64,000 bases of DNA from Thermoplasmata archaeon (GTDB lineage Archaea > Thermoplasmatota > Thermoplasmata > UBA184): NCBI GenBank assembly GCA_021826525.1, contig JAKAZU010000001.1, positions 1 through 64,000 on the forward strand, in the 5' to 3' direction. Positions within the stretch are counted from its first letter, which is position 1. Each line of letters opens with the position of its first letter. Position numbers and translations under genes: made by a program. This document shows, one piece after another, positions 53,529 to 61,910 of the stretch. The notes beneath the pieces are model-generated. The model searched no databases. It was not told where the DNA came from and worked only from the letters and a program-made list of their open reading frames with translations.

Positions 53529-54287
53529 GTGCTGAGCCCGGTCGACGCCCTGATCGGCGTCGCGGTCACGGTGGTGCTCGCGGTCGTAGCCGTACTCGGT
53601 CGCGCGTTGACGCCACCGGCCGCGGGGATCTCGGCCGTCTTCGGTTCGGTGATCGTGGTCCTGGCCGGCTTTCCGTATCTCGGCTTGCTCGCCCTCTTCG
53701 TGCTCGCGAGTTCCCTGGCCACCCACTACGGCTTCGAAGAGAAGGCCCGGCGCTCCATGCAGGAGGGCCAGCACGGTGAGCGGGGCATGTCGAACGTGCT
53801 CGCGCACATCTTCCTCCCCACGATCCTCGTTCTGGTCGCCACCCTCTTGCCCATCCAGCTTCCCTCGACGGCGTTGTCGTTCCTCTACGCCAGCGCGATC
53901 GCCTTCGGCGCATCCGACACCCTCGCGAGCGAGCTCGGGATCCTCTCGGGCCACGCCCGGAGCATCCTCACGGGCCGCCCCGTGCCCCCGGGGACCAACG
54001 GCGGGGTGTCGCCCCGAGGAGAGGCGTTCGCCCTCGTCGGGTCGGTGACCACCGCGATCGTGGGATGGGCCCTCTTTGTCGCCTTCTCCACCCCCACCGT
54101 CAGCGTGGGGTTGTTCGTCGGGGGAGTGGCTGCGGCAGGATTCGTCGGATGCCAGATCGACTCCGTGCTCGGGGAGGCGCTCGAGAACCGCCGGCTGCTC
54201 ACGAAGGGCTCGACCAACTTCGCGGGAATGGGCTCCGCGATCCTGATCGGTATTGCGATCCTGATCCTCGCGGGAGCGATCCTCTGA
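53529..54287 (+). CDS. DUF92-family membrane protein
   Basis: A 252-residue protein with six or more membrane helices. The conserved KARRSMQEGQHGERGMSNVL loop, the FGASDTLASELGIL segment and GVSPRGEAFALVGS are DUF92/TMEM19 family marks; plant relatives (VTE6) phosphorylate phytyl phosphate. A prenyl-phosphate kinase-like role would fit the isoprenoid genes here, as inference. The stop overlaps the queC start (TGATG). Confidence 0.82.
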   Translation: MLSPVDALIGVAVTVVLAVVAVLGRALTPPAAGISAVFGSVIVVLAGFPYLGLLALFVLASSLATHYGFEEKARRSMQEGQHGERGMSNVLAHIFLPTILVLVATLLPIQLPSTALSFLYASAIAFGASDTLASELGILSGHARSILTGRPVPPGTNGGVSPRGEAFALVGSVTTAIVGWALFVAFSTPTVSVGLFVGGVAAAGFVGCQIDSVLGEALENRRLLTKGSTNFAGMGSAILIGIAILILAGAIL

Positions 54288-55003
54288 TGTCGCGGAGGGT
54301 ACGCGGCGGAAGCGTCGTCCTGCTTTCCGGGGGGATGGACTCCGCGACCTGCCTCGCGATCGCGTCGGCCCGCCATCCGCCGGTGCACGCGCTGAGCGTG
54401 CGATACGGTCAGAGGCACTCGCGCGAGGTCGCGAGCGCCCGAGCCCTCGCCCGATTCTTCCGTGCGGCGGAACACGTCGAGCTCTCCCTGCCGATCGGGC
54501 CGCTCTGGGACTCGGCGCTCACGCATCGCGACCGTCCTCTCCCGCGCGGTCGCTCGGCCCGGGCGACGATCCCATCCACGTACGTCCCGGCGCGGAACAC
54601 GATCCTGCTCGCCCTCGCGCTCGGATACGCGGAGAGCCACGGGCTGGACCGGGTCTACCTGGGCGTCAACGCCGTCGATTACTCCGGATACCCAGATTGC
54701 CGGCCGGAGTTCCTCCGCGCCTTCGAGCGCCTCGCGCGTCTCGCCACCCGCCGCGGGGTGTCGGGAGGTCGGCCGATCCGGATCGTGGCCCCGCTCCTAT
54801 GGCGCTCCAAGGCCGAGATCGTCCGAGCGGGGGACCGACTCGGGGTCCCGTGGGAGCTCACGTGGAGTTGCTACGCCGGAGGCCCCCGGCCGTGTGGTCG
54901 GTGCGATGCCTGCCGGCTACGCGCTCTCGGCTTCGCGAAGGCCGGTCGCGCGGATCCGGCGCTCGCTACTTTGCCGCGGCGCCGGCGACGACGGGCGGGG
55001 TAG
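54287..55003 (+). CDS. queC: 7-cyano-7-deazaguanine synthase QueC
   Basis: A 238-residue PP-loop enzyme converting 7-carboxy-7-deazaguanine to preQ0, the precursor of archaeosine in tRNA. PP-loop VVLLSGGMDSATCLA, then STYVPARNTILLALALGYAE, and the zinc site CYAGGPRPCGRCDACRLR are all present. The ATG overlaps the DUF92 stop. Its last 38 bases overlap the convergent mscL gene. Confidence 0.93.
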   Translation: MSRRVRGGSVVLLSGGMDSATCLAIASARHPPVHALSVRYGQRHSREVASARALARFFRAAEHVELSLPIGPLWDSALTHRDRPLPRGRSARATIPSTYVPARNTILLALALGYAESHGLDRVYLGVNAVDYSGYPDCRPEFLRAFERLARLATRRGVSGGRPIRIVAPLLWRSKAEIVRAGDRLGVPWELTWSCYAGGPRPCGRCDACRLRALGFAKAGRADPALATLPRRRRRRAG

Positions 55004-55427
55004 GCGGCGGTGCCAGCGGAGTCACTTCGGACGTGCAGTACGGGCAACGGGTCGCCTTGACGTTGATCGACATAAAGCAGGCCGGACACTCTCTCGTGGT
55101 CGGGGGGCCTTTCGGCTTCTTGGCCTCTAAACGTTCCTGGGCCTTCTCCATTGGGAGGGCGATCGCGAAGAACACGACGACGAGCACGACCACGAAGTTC
55201 AGCGCCGCGCTGGCCAACGAGCCGAACTGGAAGTACGAGTTCTTGATCGTCACGTTGCCGAGGTTGTTGAGGTTCCCGGCCCCGGCGAGGCCGACGAGGG
55301 GGTTCACGACGTCGGTGACCAGCGCCCCGACGACCGCCACCACCGCAAGCCCAATGACGATCCCCACCGCCATCGCGGCGAAGTTGCCTCGTGTGGCGAA
55401 CTTCTTGAAATCCGCCCAGAGACCCAT
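54966..55427 (-). CDS. mscL: Large-conductance mechanosensitive channel MscL with zinc-ribbon tail
   Basis: A 153-residue MscL. The N-terminal helix and TM1 (FKKFATRGNFAAMAVGIVIG), the periplasmic loop, and TM2 (LNFVVVLVVVFFAIALP) fit the family. The tail is unusual: EAKKPKGPP is followed by CPAC (114-117) and CPYC (128-131), a rubredoxin-like zinc ribbon, then a Pro/Ala end. Similar cytoplasmic tails occur in some bacterial and archaeal MscL. The gene overlaps the 3' end of queC on the other strand. Confidence 0.9.
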   Translation of the reverse strand: MGLWADFKKFATRGNFAAMAVGIVIGLAVVAVVGALVTDVVNPLVGLAGAGNLNNLGNVTIKNSYFQFGSLASAALNFVVVLVVVFFAIALPMEKAQERLEAKKPKGPPTTRECPACFMSINVKATRCPYCTSEVTPLAPPPTPPVVAGAAAK

Positions 55428-55507
55428 CGTCGTCCGCTCCGCCGCCGCGTCGAACGGAGGTCGAGGAACCCGATATTTGAACCCTCTCGCGCATCGGCGG
55501 CGGGCGG

Positions 55508-57307
55508 TTACATCCGCTCGAGCCGCTCGATGCCCATGAGGTCGAGCACGTTGCCCAGGGTCTGGTGCGCCGCCGCCACCAGCGCGAGACGGCTGGTCCG
55601 CTCCGCGTCCGCCGAGAGCACGGGCACCGCGTGGTAGAACCGATTGAACTCGTCCGCGAGATCGTGCGCGTAGCCGGCGACGTTCTGGACGTGGTTCGTC
55701 CGCAGTACCACCCGCAGCGTGCGCGGCAGGCGGGCGATCACCCGGACGAGCGCCTTCTCCGGTTCGCTCGTGTAGTGAGCGGGATCGTACCCGACGAAGA
55801 ATTCGCTCGCCCCAGATTTCCGCAGGATGCTACCGGCCCGGGCGTAGGAGTACTGCACGAACGGCCCCGACCTCCCCTCGAAGCTCAGGGCTTGCTCCCA
55901 GTCGAACGCGACCGGCTTCTCCGGGGCGATCCGGAGGATGTGGAACCGGACCGCTCCCGTGCCGACGGCCTCGGCGATCCGGTCGGCTTCCGCGGCGTCG
56001 ATCGACTCCCATCGATCGCGGACCTCGCCCCGAGCGCGCTCGACCGCATCGTCCAGGAGCTCGTCCAGCCAAACCGCCGAGCCGCCCCGCGTCGACATGC
56101 GGCCACCGCCGTGGGCGAGGATGTCCTGATAGATGATGAAGATCGGGCGACGCGGCTCACCGAGCTCTTCGAAGAACGCATCGAGCGTGCGGGCGTGAAG
56201 TCGGTGGTCCTGTCCCAAGACGTCGACGACGCGATCCGCGGACCGCATCTTCTTCAGGTGATAGGCCACGTCGCGCGTAAGATAGAGGCTGGTCCCGTCC
56301 CCCCGTTGGTAAACGACGCGGCTCGACTCCTTCGGGAGCCCGTAGCGACCCAGATCCAGCGCTCGAGCTCCGTTCTCCTCCGTGATCGAGCTCGGCAATC
56401 CGTTCAATCGACGGAGGACCGAGTCGACGGACCCGTCGGTGAGGAGCGAGGATTCCCAGACGAAGGTGTCGAAGCGGACGTTGATCCGCGCCAGCGTGGC
56501 GAGCATCCCGGCCAGGATCTTCCCCACGAGCTCGCGGTGCAGGGGAGGACCGTGTCCTTCCTCGATCCTCTGGACGAGGGCCGCGAGCTCGGCCTGGGCA
56601 TCCGGATGGTCCTTGAGGTAGGCGCTCACGAACGGGTACGGGCGACCGTAGAGCACGTCGTCCCGGCGTACCGGGGGTTCGGGGACGGCGGCCGCCGCCG
56701 CGATCTCGGTCGGCCACTGGTCCGCAGGCTTCGACCAGATCCAGGTGATCATCGCCGACTGACGACCGAGGTCGTCGACGTAGTACTGGGTCGTGACGGA
56801 CTCGCCCATCGCCCGAGCCACGCGTGCCACCGTGTCTCCGATGATCCCGTTGCGTACCCGCCCCACGTGCAGGGGACCGGTCGGATTGGCGCTGGTGTGC
56901 TCGACGATGGCCGTCGGACCGGGCCCGTCCTGGCCCCCATAGCGCGCGCCTCGGGCGGCGACGCGCTCCAAGGTCTCGCGCGCGAGACGTGCCGTAACGA
57001 CACGGAAGTTGACGAAGGCTCCATCGGCGCTCACGCTCTCGATGGAACGGCTCGGGGACCACGACTTGGCCAGGTCGGCCGCGAGCACCGGTGGAGCGCG
57101 CCCGGCCGGTCCGGCGAGACGATGTACGGGAAGGGCCACGTCTCCTTGCCGGCCTCCCTCGAGATCCAGGAGGCTTTCCAGGACGCCGCGTTCCGTCCCG
57201 AGTCCGATCCGGTCGGCGGACGCCTCGAGCTCGTCGAGAAGTTCCTCCAGTATCGGGGCCCAGGGATCGGGCGAGACCGGACCGGGCGAGGACTCCGATT
57301 TCGCCAT
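55508..57307 (-). CDS. argS: Arginyl-tRNA synthetase
   Basis: A 599-residue class I synthetase. The HIGH motif is HVGRVRNG within SANPTGPLHVGRVRNGIIGD, QYYVDDLGRQSAMI follows, and GGGRMSTRGGSAV near residue 400 is the KMSK-like region. The C-terminal helical anticodon-binding domain ends with TLGNVLDLMGIERLERM. A CTTAAG element lies ~20 bases before the ATG and a GTTAAAAC element at ~37; the divergent ThiI-like gene uses the same AT-rich block. Confidence 0.93.
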   Translation of the reverse strand: MAKSESSPGPVSPDPWAPILEELLDELEASADRIGLGTERGVLESLLDLEGGRQGDVALPVHRLAGPAGRAPPVLAADLAKSWSPSRSIESVSADGAFVNFRVVTARLARETLERVAARGARYGGQDGPGPTAIVEHTSANPTGPLHVGRVRNGIIGDTVARVARAMGESVTTQYYVDDLGRQSAMITWIWSKPADQWPTEIAAAAAVPEPPVRRDDVLYGRPYPFVSAYLKDHPDAQAELAALVQRIEEGHGPPLHRELVGKILAGMLATLARINVRFDTFVWESSLLTDGSVDSVLRRLNGLPSSITEENGARALDLGRYGLPKESSRVVYQRGDGTSLYLTRDVAYHLKKMRSADRVVDVLGQDHRLHARTLDAFFEELGEPRRPIFIIYQDILAHGGGRMSTRGGSAVWLDELLDDAVERARGEVRDRWESIDAAEADRIAEAVGTGAVRFHILRIAPEKPVAFDWEQALSFEGRSGPFVQYSYARAGSILRKSGASEFFVGYDPAHYTSEPEKALVRVIARLPRTLRVVLRTNHVQNVAGYAHDLADEFNRFYHAVPVLSADAERTSRLALVAAAHQTLGNVLDLMGIERLERM

Positions 57308-57359
57308 CGATAGATCAGGGCGTCGGCTTAAGCGGGGGGTCGGTTTTAACGGTTCCCTG

Positions 57360-58259
57360 ATGGCCGCTCTCCTCCTCGTTCGCTACGGCGAACTCGCGCT
57401 CAAGTCTCCGCCGGTCCGTCGCGACTTCGAGCGCCAGCTCCGCCGCAACATCCTCGATCAGTTCCTGGCGAACGGCCTCGTGGGGCGGCTGCGGAGCGAC
57501 CATGGTCACCTGTACGCCGAGGTGAACGACGCGGCGGACGGAACGAGGGTGCTTCGGCGCGTGTTCGGCGTCACTTCGGTCAGTCAGGTCTGGGAGGTGC
57601 CGACCGAGTTCGCCGGCATCCGCGAGCGACTGCTCGAGCTGGGCGAGCCCGCCCTGGTCCCCCACGCGTCGTTCGCCGTTCGATCGCGGCGGACGGGCAC
57701 CCACCCCTTCACGAGTCAGGAACTCGCCCGCGACCTCGGTGCGGCCGTGCTCGATCGGTTCGCCGACCGCAATCTTTCGGTCGACCTCGAGCAGCCCCGC
57801 GTCGAACTCTTTGTCGAGGTTCGCGGCCCCCGAACGTACCTTTCCCTCGACCGTTTCGCAGGCCCCGGCGGTCTTCCGTTGGGGGTCGCGGGCCGCGTGG
57901 CGGCGATGGTCGACGGCCCTCGAGGAGCGCTGGGAACGTATCTCATGATGAAACGAGGATGCCGCTGCGCCGTTGTCGCCCTGCCCTCGGGTCGCCCGCT
58001 TGTCGAGCGGGTCCTCGCACGATTCGACCCGAAGGTCCGGGTGCGGAACGCCGAGTCGGCCGAGGACGCGTGGGTGCCGCAACTCGCCGAGGCCGCCGAA
58101 GAGACCCACGCCGATGGGATCGTCCTTCCCATGGACGTGGACGGCTTCGCCGTCGAGCGCGAGCGCTGGGGGGACCGCGTTCTGTTCTCGCCCACGGTCG
58201 GTTGGAGCGACGAGGAGGTGACGGAGCGATGGAAGCGCGTCGAGGAACTCGCAGCGTGA
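57360..58259 (+). CDS. ThiI-like THUMP protein lacking the PP-loop signature
   Basis: A 299-residue protein with the ThiI layout: ferredoxin-like N-terminus (LLLVRYGELALKSPPVRRDF), a THUMP domain (~60-165) and the start of the adenylation domain. ThiI normally has an SGGxDS PP-loop after GLPLGxxGRV; here the stretch reads AAMVDGPRGALGTYLMMKRG (PP-loop replaced by VDGPRGA at 184-190). The rest of the domain is short. Thus 4-thiouridine synthase activity is doubtful; it may bind tRNA only or use a separate catalytic subunit. Start ATG 57360. Confidence 0.82.
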   Translation: MAALLLVRYGELALKSPPVRRDFERQLRRNILDQFLANGLVGRLRSDHGHLYAEVNDAADGTRVLRRVFGVTSVSQVWEVPTEFAGIRERLLELGEPALVPHASFAVRSRRTGTHPFTSQELARDLGAAVLDRFADRNLSVDLEQPRVELFVEVRGPRTYLSLDRFAGPGGLPLGVAGRVAAMVDGPRGALGTYLMMKRGCRCAVVALPSGRPLVERVLARFDPKVRVRNAESAEDAWVPQLAEAAEETHADGIVLPMDVDGFAVERERWGDRVLFSPTVGWSDEEVTERWKRVEELAA

Positions 58260-58519
58260 TGCAGCAACGAATCGATCCCGAACCCGCTTCGGAGCCCCCG
58301 ACCCTCCCGACCGGTGGGGCCTCCGCCGCCCCCGCGCCCATTCCCCCCACCCCGATCCTCCCAGCGCTCCCGCAGGACTCCGACACCGCTCTGTGGGAGC
58401 GCCGGCGCCAATGGCGCGAGGAACGGGAGCGGTTCGAACGCTTCTCGAACATCTCCTCGGCCCGGATACCCCCGCGTCCTTCGCCCGGCTCCTCCTCCCC
58501 AGAACGCCCCGAGGAGTGA
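58259..58519 (+). CDS. Small Pro-rich protein coupled to the ThiI-like gene
   Basis: An 86-residue low-complexity protein, Pro/Ala-rich at both ends with one charged helix (WERRRQWREERERFERFS) in the middle. The ATG overlaps the preceding stop (TGATG). It has no recognisable domain. Coupling supports translation, but amino acid bias also fits a GC-rich non-coding stretch. Confidence 0.45.
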   Translation: MQQRIDPEPASEPPTLPTGGASAAPAPIPPTPILPALPQDSDTALWERRRQWREERERFERFSNISSARIPPRPSPGSSSPERPEE

Positions 58520-58598
58520 CCGCGCCTAGCGTTCTGGGCCCCGCGTTGGGCGAAGCGTTAAGTGGGCCGCCCGAGTCGAGCCGGCGGAGCGCCCATTC

Positions 58599-58787
58599 AT
58601 GCCGATCTACGAGGTGACCGGACGGTTCTTGGCCCGCCGCAACGACTGGCAAATCTTCCGCAAGCGCCACGACGCGACCTCGCCCGAAGAGGCCACGGAG
58701 TGGGCGCTGAGCGAGATCGGGGGCTGCCATCACGTGGCGCGCCGCCTCATCCGCATCGAGTCGGTCGCGGAGGCTAAGGCGTCGTGA
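58599..58787 (+). CDS. rpl18a: Ribosomal protein L18a/LX (eL20)
   Basis: A 62-residue protein matching the archaeal LX family: YEVTGRFLARRNDWQIFRKR, then EEATEWALSEIGGCHHVARR and RLIRIESV. It belongs to the large ribosomal subunit. A GCGTTAAGTG element about 40 bases upstream is the likely TATA box. The prefoldin gene begins within its last bases, starting a compact L18a-prefoldin-FtsY-TrmJ cluster typical of archaea. Confidence 0.9.
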   Translation: MPIYEVTGRFLARRNDWQIFRKRHDATSPEEATEWALSEIGGCHHVARRLIRIESVAEAKAS

Positions 58788-59254
58788 GCGCTCGGGCTCC
58801 TTCGGTGACACCGGAGCAACAGGTCCAAGAGGACCTGATGCGCCTCGATGCCTACCGCAACCAGCTGAACCAGCTCCTGCAGCAGAGCCAACTTCTCGAG
58901 AGCTCGCGTGCCGACCATCTCCGGGCGAGAGAGACGCTCGACGGCCTCGACAACGTGGACGCTTCGCGCGAGATCGTGATCCCGCTGGGGGCCGAGACGT
59001 ACTTGCGCGGCTCCGCCGCCACTCACGCCCCGATCCTACTGGGGATCGGGTCCGGTGTCGTCGCCGAGATGGATCGGGCCAAAGCGTCCGAGGTGCTTCA
59101 CGAGCGGCTGACCCGCTTGGACCAAGCCGCCCGCGAGCTCGGGGGCCAGATCGACGCTATCCAGGAACGGATCGATGTCCTGACCCAGCGGATCGAGGCG
59201 ATGACCCAGGGCGAACCGGCCCCATCTGCGAAGAACGATGTGGGCGGCGATTAG
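58784..59254 (+). CDS. pfdA: Prefoldin alpha subunit
   Basis: A 156-residue chaperone subunit: two long coiled-coil arms (EQQVQEDLMRLDAYRNQLNQ and RLDQAARELGGQIDAIQER) around a beta hairpin with VIPLGAETYLRGSA and the IGSGVVAEM turn. Prefoldin hands unfolded proteins to the thermosome, which is encoded 2.6 kb downstream. GTG start, overlapping the L18a stop by four bases. Confidence 0.93.
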   Translation: MSARAPSVTPEQQVQEDLMRLDAYRNQLNQLLQQSQLLESSRADHLRARETLDGLDNVDASREIVIPLGAETYLRGSAATHAPILLGIGSGVVAEMDRAKASEVLHERLTRLDQAARELGGQIDAIQERIDVLTQRIEAMTQGEPAPSAKNDVGGD

Positions 59255-60272
59255 GGCGCGTCTGCGTCGCTCCCAACCCACGGAGGCGACGGCGCCGGGC
59301 GAGCCGGTCGCACCGACCCCCGCCTCCCCACGCCCGGCCGTCCCGCCCCCTTCGCGCGGGGATTCGTCCGCCCTCGGCGAGCCGACGCGGCACTTCACGG
59401 AGGGCATGATGGGCCGCCACCTCAAGGAGTCGACCCTCGATGACGCGCTCGACGACCTCGAGATCGTTCTCTTGCAGTCGGACGTGGCCCTTCCGGTCGC
59501 CGAGAAGCTCGAAGAGAACCTCCGACGCGACCTTCTGGGCAAGAAGCTCCGCTGGGGGGCGGATGTCGAGGCCGCGGTGCGCGACAGCCTCGCGCAGAGT
59601 ATCCGTTCGATCCTCGCGCGACCCCCCATCGATCTTCCGAAGGCGATCCGGGAGTCGCCGACCCACCCGTACGTCATCCTGTTCCTGGGAGTGAACGGGA
59701 CGGGGAAGACCACGACGATCGCGAAGATCGCGGGGTGGCTGAAGCACCAGGGGATCGTCTCCGTCATCGCCGCCGGCGACACGTTCCGCGCCGGGGCGAT
59801 CGAGCAGCTCCTCGTTCATGGTGAGCGTCTGGGGATTCGGGTTGTCCGCCAACAAGAGGGGAGCGATCCGGCGGCCGTTGCCTTCGACGCGATCGAGCAC
59901 GCGCGAGCGAAGGGAGTGCCCGTCGTCCTCGTCGACACCGCCGGCCGACAGCACACCAACGAGAACCTCGTGGCGGAGGCTCAGAAGATCCGCCGCGTTG
60001 CCAAGCCGCAGCTCACGCTCTTCGTCGGGGACGCCCTCAGCGGCAACGATGTCGTCGAACAGGCACGGCTCTTCGATGAAGCGCTCGGCATCGATGGCCT
60101 CGTGCTCACGAAGTTGGACGCCGACACGAAGGGAGGTTCCGCGGTGAGCACCGTCTACGCCACGAAGAAGCCGATCGTGTTCGTAGGCACGGGCCAGGGG
60201 TACGACGACCTCGCTCCGTTCGATCCGGACTGGATGGTCCGCCGGCTGTTCCAAGAGGGGACCGCGGCGTGA
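59238..60272 (+). CDS. ftsY: Signal recognition particle receptor FtsY
   Basis: A 344-residue SRP GTPase. The P-loop is LGVNGTGKTTTIAK, G3 is VLVDTAGRQHTNENL, and G4 is TKLDADTKGGSAVS; NG-domain helices precede them. The N-terminal extension is short and Pro/Ala-rich, without an acidic A domain. It overlaps the prefoldin gene by 17 bases and the TrmJ gene by four. Confidence 0.95.
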   Translation: MWAAIRARLRRSQPTEATAPGEPVAPTPASPRPAVPPPSRGDSSALGEPTRHFTEGMMGRHLKESTLDDALDDLEIVLLQSDVALPVAEKLEENLRRDLLGKKLRWGADVEAAVRDSLAQSIRSILARPPIDLPKAIRESPTHPYVILFLGVNGTGKTTTIAKIAGWLKHQGIVSVIAAGDTFRAGAIEQLLVHGERLGIRVVRQQEGSDPAAVAFDAIEHARAKGVPVVLVDTAGRQHTNENLVAEAQKIRRVAKPQLTLFVGDALSGNDVVEQARLFDEALGIDGLVLTKLDADTKGGSAVSTVYATKKPIVFVGTGQGYDDLAPFDPDWMVRRLFQEGTAA

Positions 60273-61006
60273 GCGCCGAGATCGACGTGGTTCTGGTCCG
60301 GCCCAAGGAGGACGGAAACGTCGGCGCCGTCGCCCGGGTCGCGCGGAATTTCGGCGCCCGCCATCTGGTCCTCGTGGCCCCCCGCGCCCCTCTCGGTCCG
60401 GAGGCGCGTCGCCGCTCGATGGGCGGCCTCGCGCTCCTCAAAGATGCGCGCACCTACTCTACGCTCGATCGTGCGATCGTCGATGCGGACCTCGTCGTGG
60501 GAACGACCGACATGTCCACGGGCCGGTCGAACGCCTACCTTCGCCGCTCGGTGAGCCCTGAGAGGCTCGGAGAGATGCTCGCACCGGTCCACGGCCGCGC
60601 GGCGATCGTCTTCGGCCCGGAGGACAACGGGCTATCCCGGACCGAGCTCAATCGATGCGATCTGCTGGTGCACATCCCCGCGCGACGCGAGTTCCCGACC
60701 CTCAACCTTTCGCACGCAGCGGCGGTCGTGCTCTACGCGGTCCACCGGGCTCCGAAGGGCATGTCGGACCTTAGCACGCCGGCCCCCGAGATCGTCGAGC
60801 TGAACGGCCGGGAAAAGGAGCTCTTCTTGGCCCGCGCCGAGGGAATCCTGTCTCGGACCCGCTATCCCGCCCACAAGCGCAGGGGTTTAATCCTCCTCTT
60901 TCGTCGTGTGCTCGGACGCGCCAGCCCGACCGAGGCCGAGTATCGCATGATGCTCGGATTCCTGAAGGGCATCGATCGATCGTTGGCCGGCAAGCGCAGA
61001 AAATGA
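60269..61006 (+). CDS. trmJ: TrmJ-like tRNA methyltransferase (SPOUT)
   Basis: A 245-residue SPOUT protein, which 2'-O-methylates tRNA position 32. VVLVRPKEDGNVGAVARVAR, then FGPEDNGLSRTELNRCD and FPTLNLSHAAAVVLYAV are diagnostic, with a helical C-terminal extension. GTG start overlapping ftsY. Confidence 0.88.
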   Translation: MSAEIDVVLVRPKEDGNVGAVARVARNFGARHLVLVAPRAPLGPEARRRSMGGLALLKDARTYSTLDRAIVDADLVVGTTDMSTGRSNAYLRRSVSPERLGEMLAPVHGRAAIVFGPEDNGLSRTELNRCDLLVHIPARREFPTLNLSHAAAVVLYAVHRAPKGMSDLSTPAPEIVELNGREKELFLARAEGILSRTRYPAHKRRGLILLFRRVLGRASPTEAEYRMMLGFLKGIDRSLAGKRRK

Positions 61007-61416
61007 GCGATAACGGAGAGTGGCTACGGGGCCGAGGGATCGGCCGCGAGCGATTCGCGACGTACCTCGGCGACTACCTCGCGACCCTCGGATTCGAGGT
61101 TCAGAAGACGGAGTTCGCGGAGCCCACGCACACCGTACTCTCGGCTCGGCTTACCCGCATGAACCCCTCCGTCCCCGCGTCCGCGAAGGAGCTCAGCTTC
61201 GAGCTGTTCCCGAGCAGCGGGGGAGCCACCCTCTATTGGAAAGGCCCCGCTCAGATCGACGCGAAGGAAGCCGGTCGAATGGACCGCTTCGTGAGGGAAA
61301 TCTCGACCCATCTCGAGCGCGTGATCGCGACCGAGAGCCATCTCGCGTCGCGCGTGATCCGGCCGCCCGTCGTGCGCCTGCCTTGGGAGCCGGCGCCTTC
61401 GGCCGCTCCTTCGTGA
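61003..61416 (+). CDS. Conserved small protein of unknown function
   Basis: A 137-residue alpha-beta protein: a helix (GRERFATYLGDYLATLGF), paired strands (TVLSARLTRMNP; SFELFPSSGGATLYWKG) and a C-terminal helix (FVREISTHLERVIATES). Its ATG overlaps the TrmJ stop (ATGA). It is probably the last gene of the FtsY-TrmJ operon. I recognise no family. Confidence 0.7.
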   Translation: MSDNGEWLRGRGIGRERFATYLGDYLATLGFEVQKTEFAEPTHTVLSARLTRMNPSVPASAKELSFELFPSSGGATLYWKGPAQIDAKEAGRMDRFVREISTHLERVIATESHLASRVIRPPVVRLPWEPAPSAAPS

Positions 61417-61431
61417 AGGTGCGGGCCAGCT

Positions 61432-61686
61432 TCAGCTCTTCTTCTCGGTGGCCGCAGAATCCTTCGGCTCCGTTCCCTCGCCCTTGAGGCCCTTCTTCAT
61501 GCCCGAGACGAATCCTTTGGCGCCCAGGACACCGGCGCGGCCGATCTTGCCCGCGACGACGCCCGTGTCCTTCGCGATCTGCTCCGTCCCACTGACGGCC
61601 CGGTCTCCGAAAGAGAGCTCCTTGCCGCACTTCGCGCAGGTCTTCGCACCCTCCGGCACCTCGGCGCCGCATGCTGGACACTTCAT
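61432..61686 (-). CDS. Zinc-ribbon protein
   Basis: An 84-residue protein with an N-terminal ribbon CPACGAEVPEGAKTCAKCG (CxxC...CxxC) and a Gly/Lys-rich tail (AGKIGRAGVLGAKGFVSGMK). It converges on the operon above. A CTTTTTAGAG element lies ~40 bases upstream on the minus strand. Confidence 0.78.
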   Translation of the reverse strand: MKCPACGAEVPEGAKTCAKCGKELSFGDRAVSGTEQIAKDTGVVAGKIGRAGVLGAKGFVSGMKKGLKGEGTEPKDSAATEKKS

Positions 61687-61910
61687 GTCGGTTAGTTCCC
61701 CCCGGCGCCAGAGCGCGCCGGCTCTAAAAAGTCACTCTCGCCGCAGCGACCGGTCTCGGGACTGTTCGAAGCCGCCCCGATGAGAGAGCTGGGGTGTCGG
61801 GCACGACGTTTTGCCCCCGTCTGGCAGACCACCCGACAGGTCAGATTTAAATAGAACCGCTTTTCTACCCAAACCGACCACCCAGAGGGATCTCGGGGAG
61901 GAAGAAGCGT

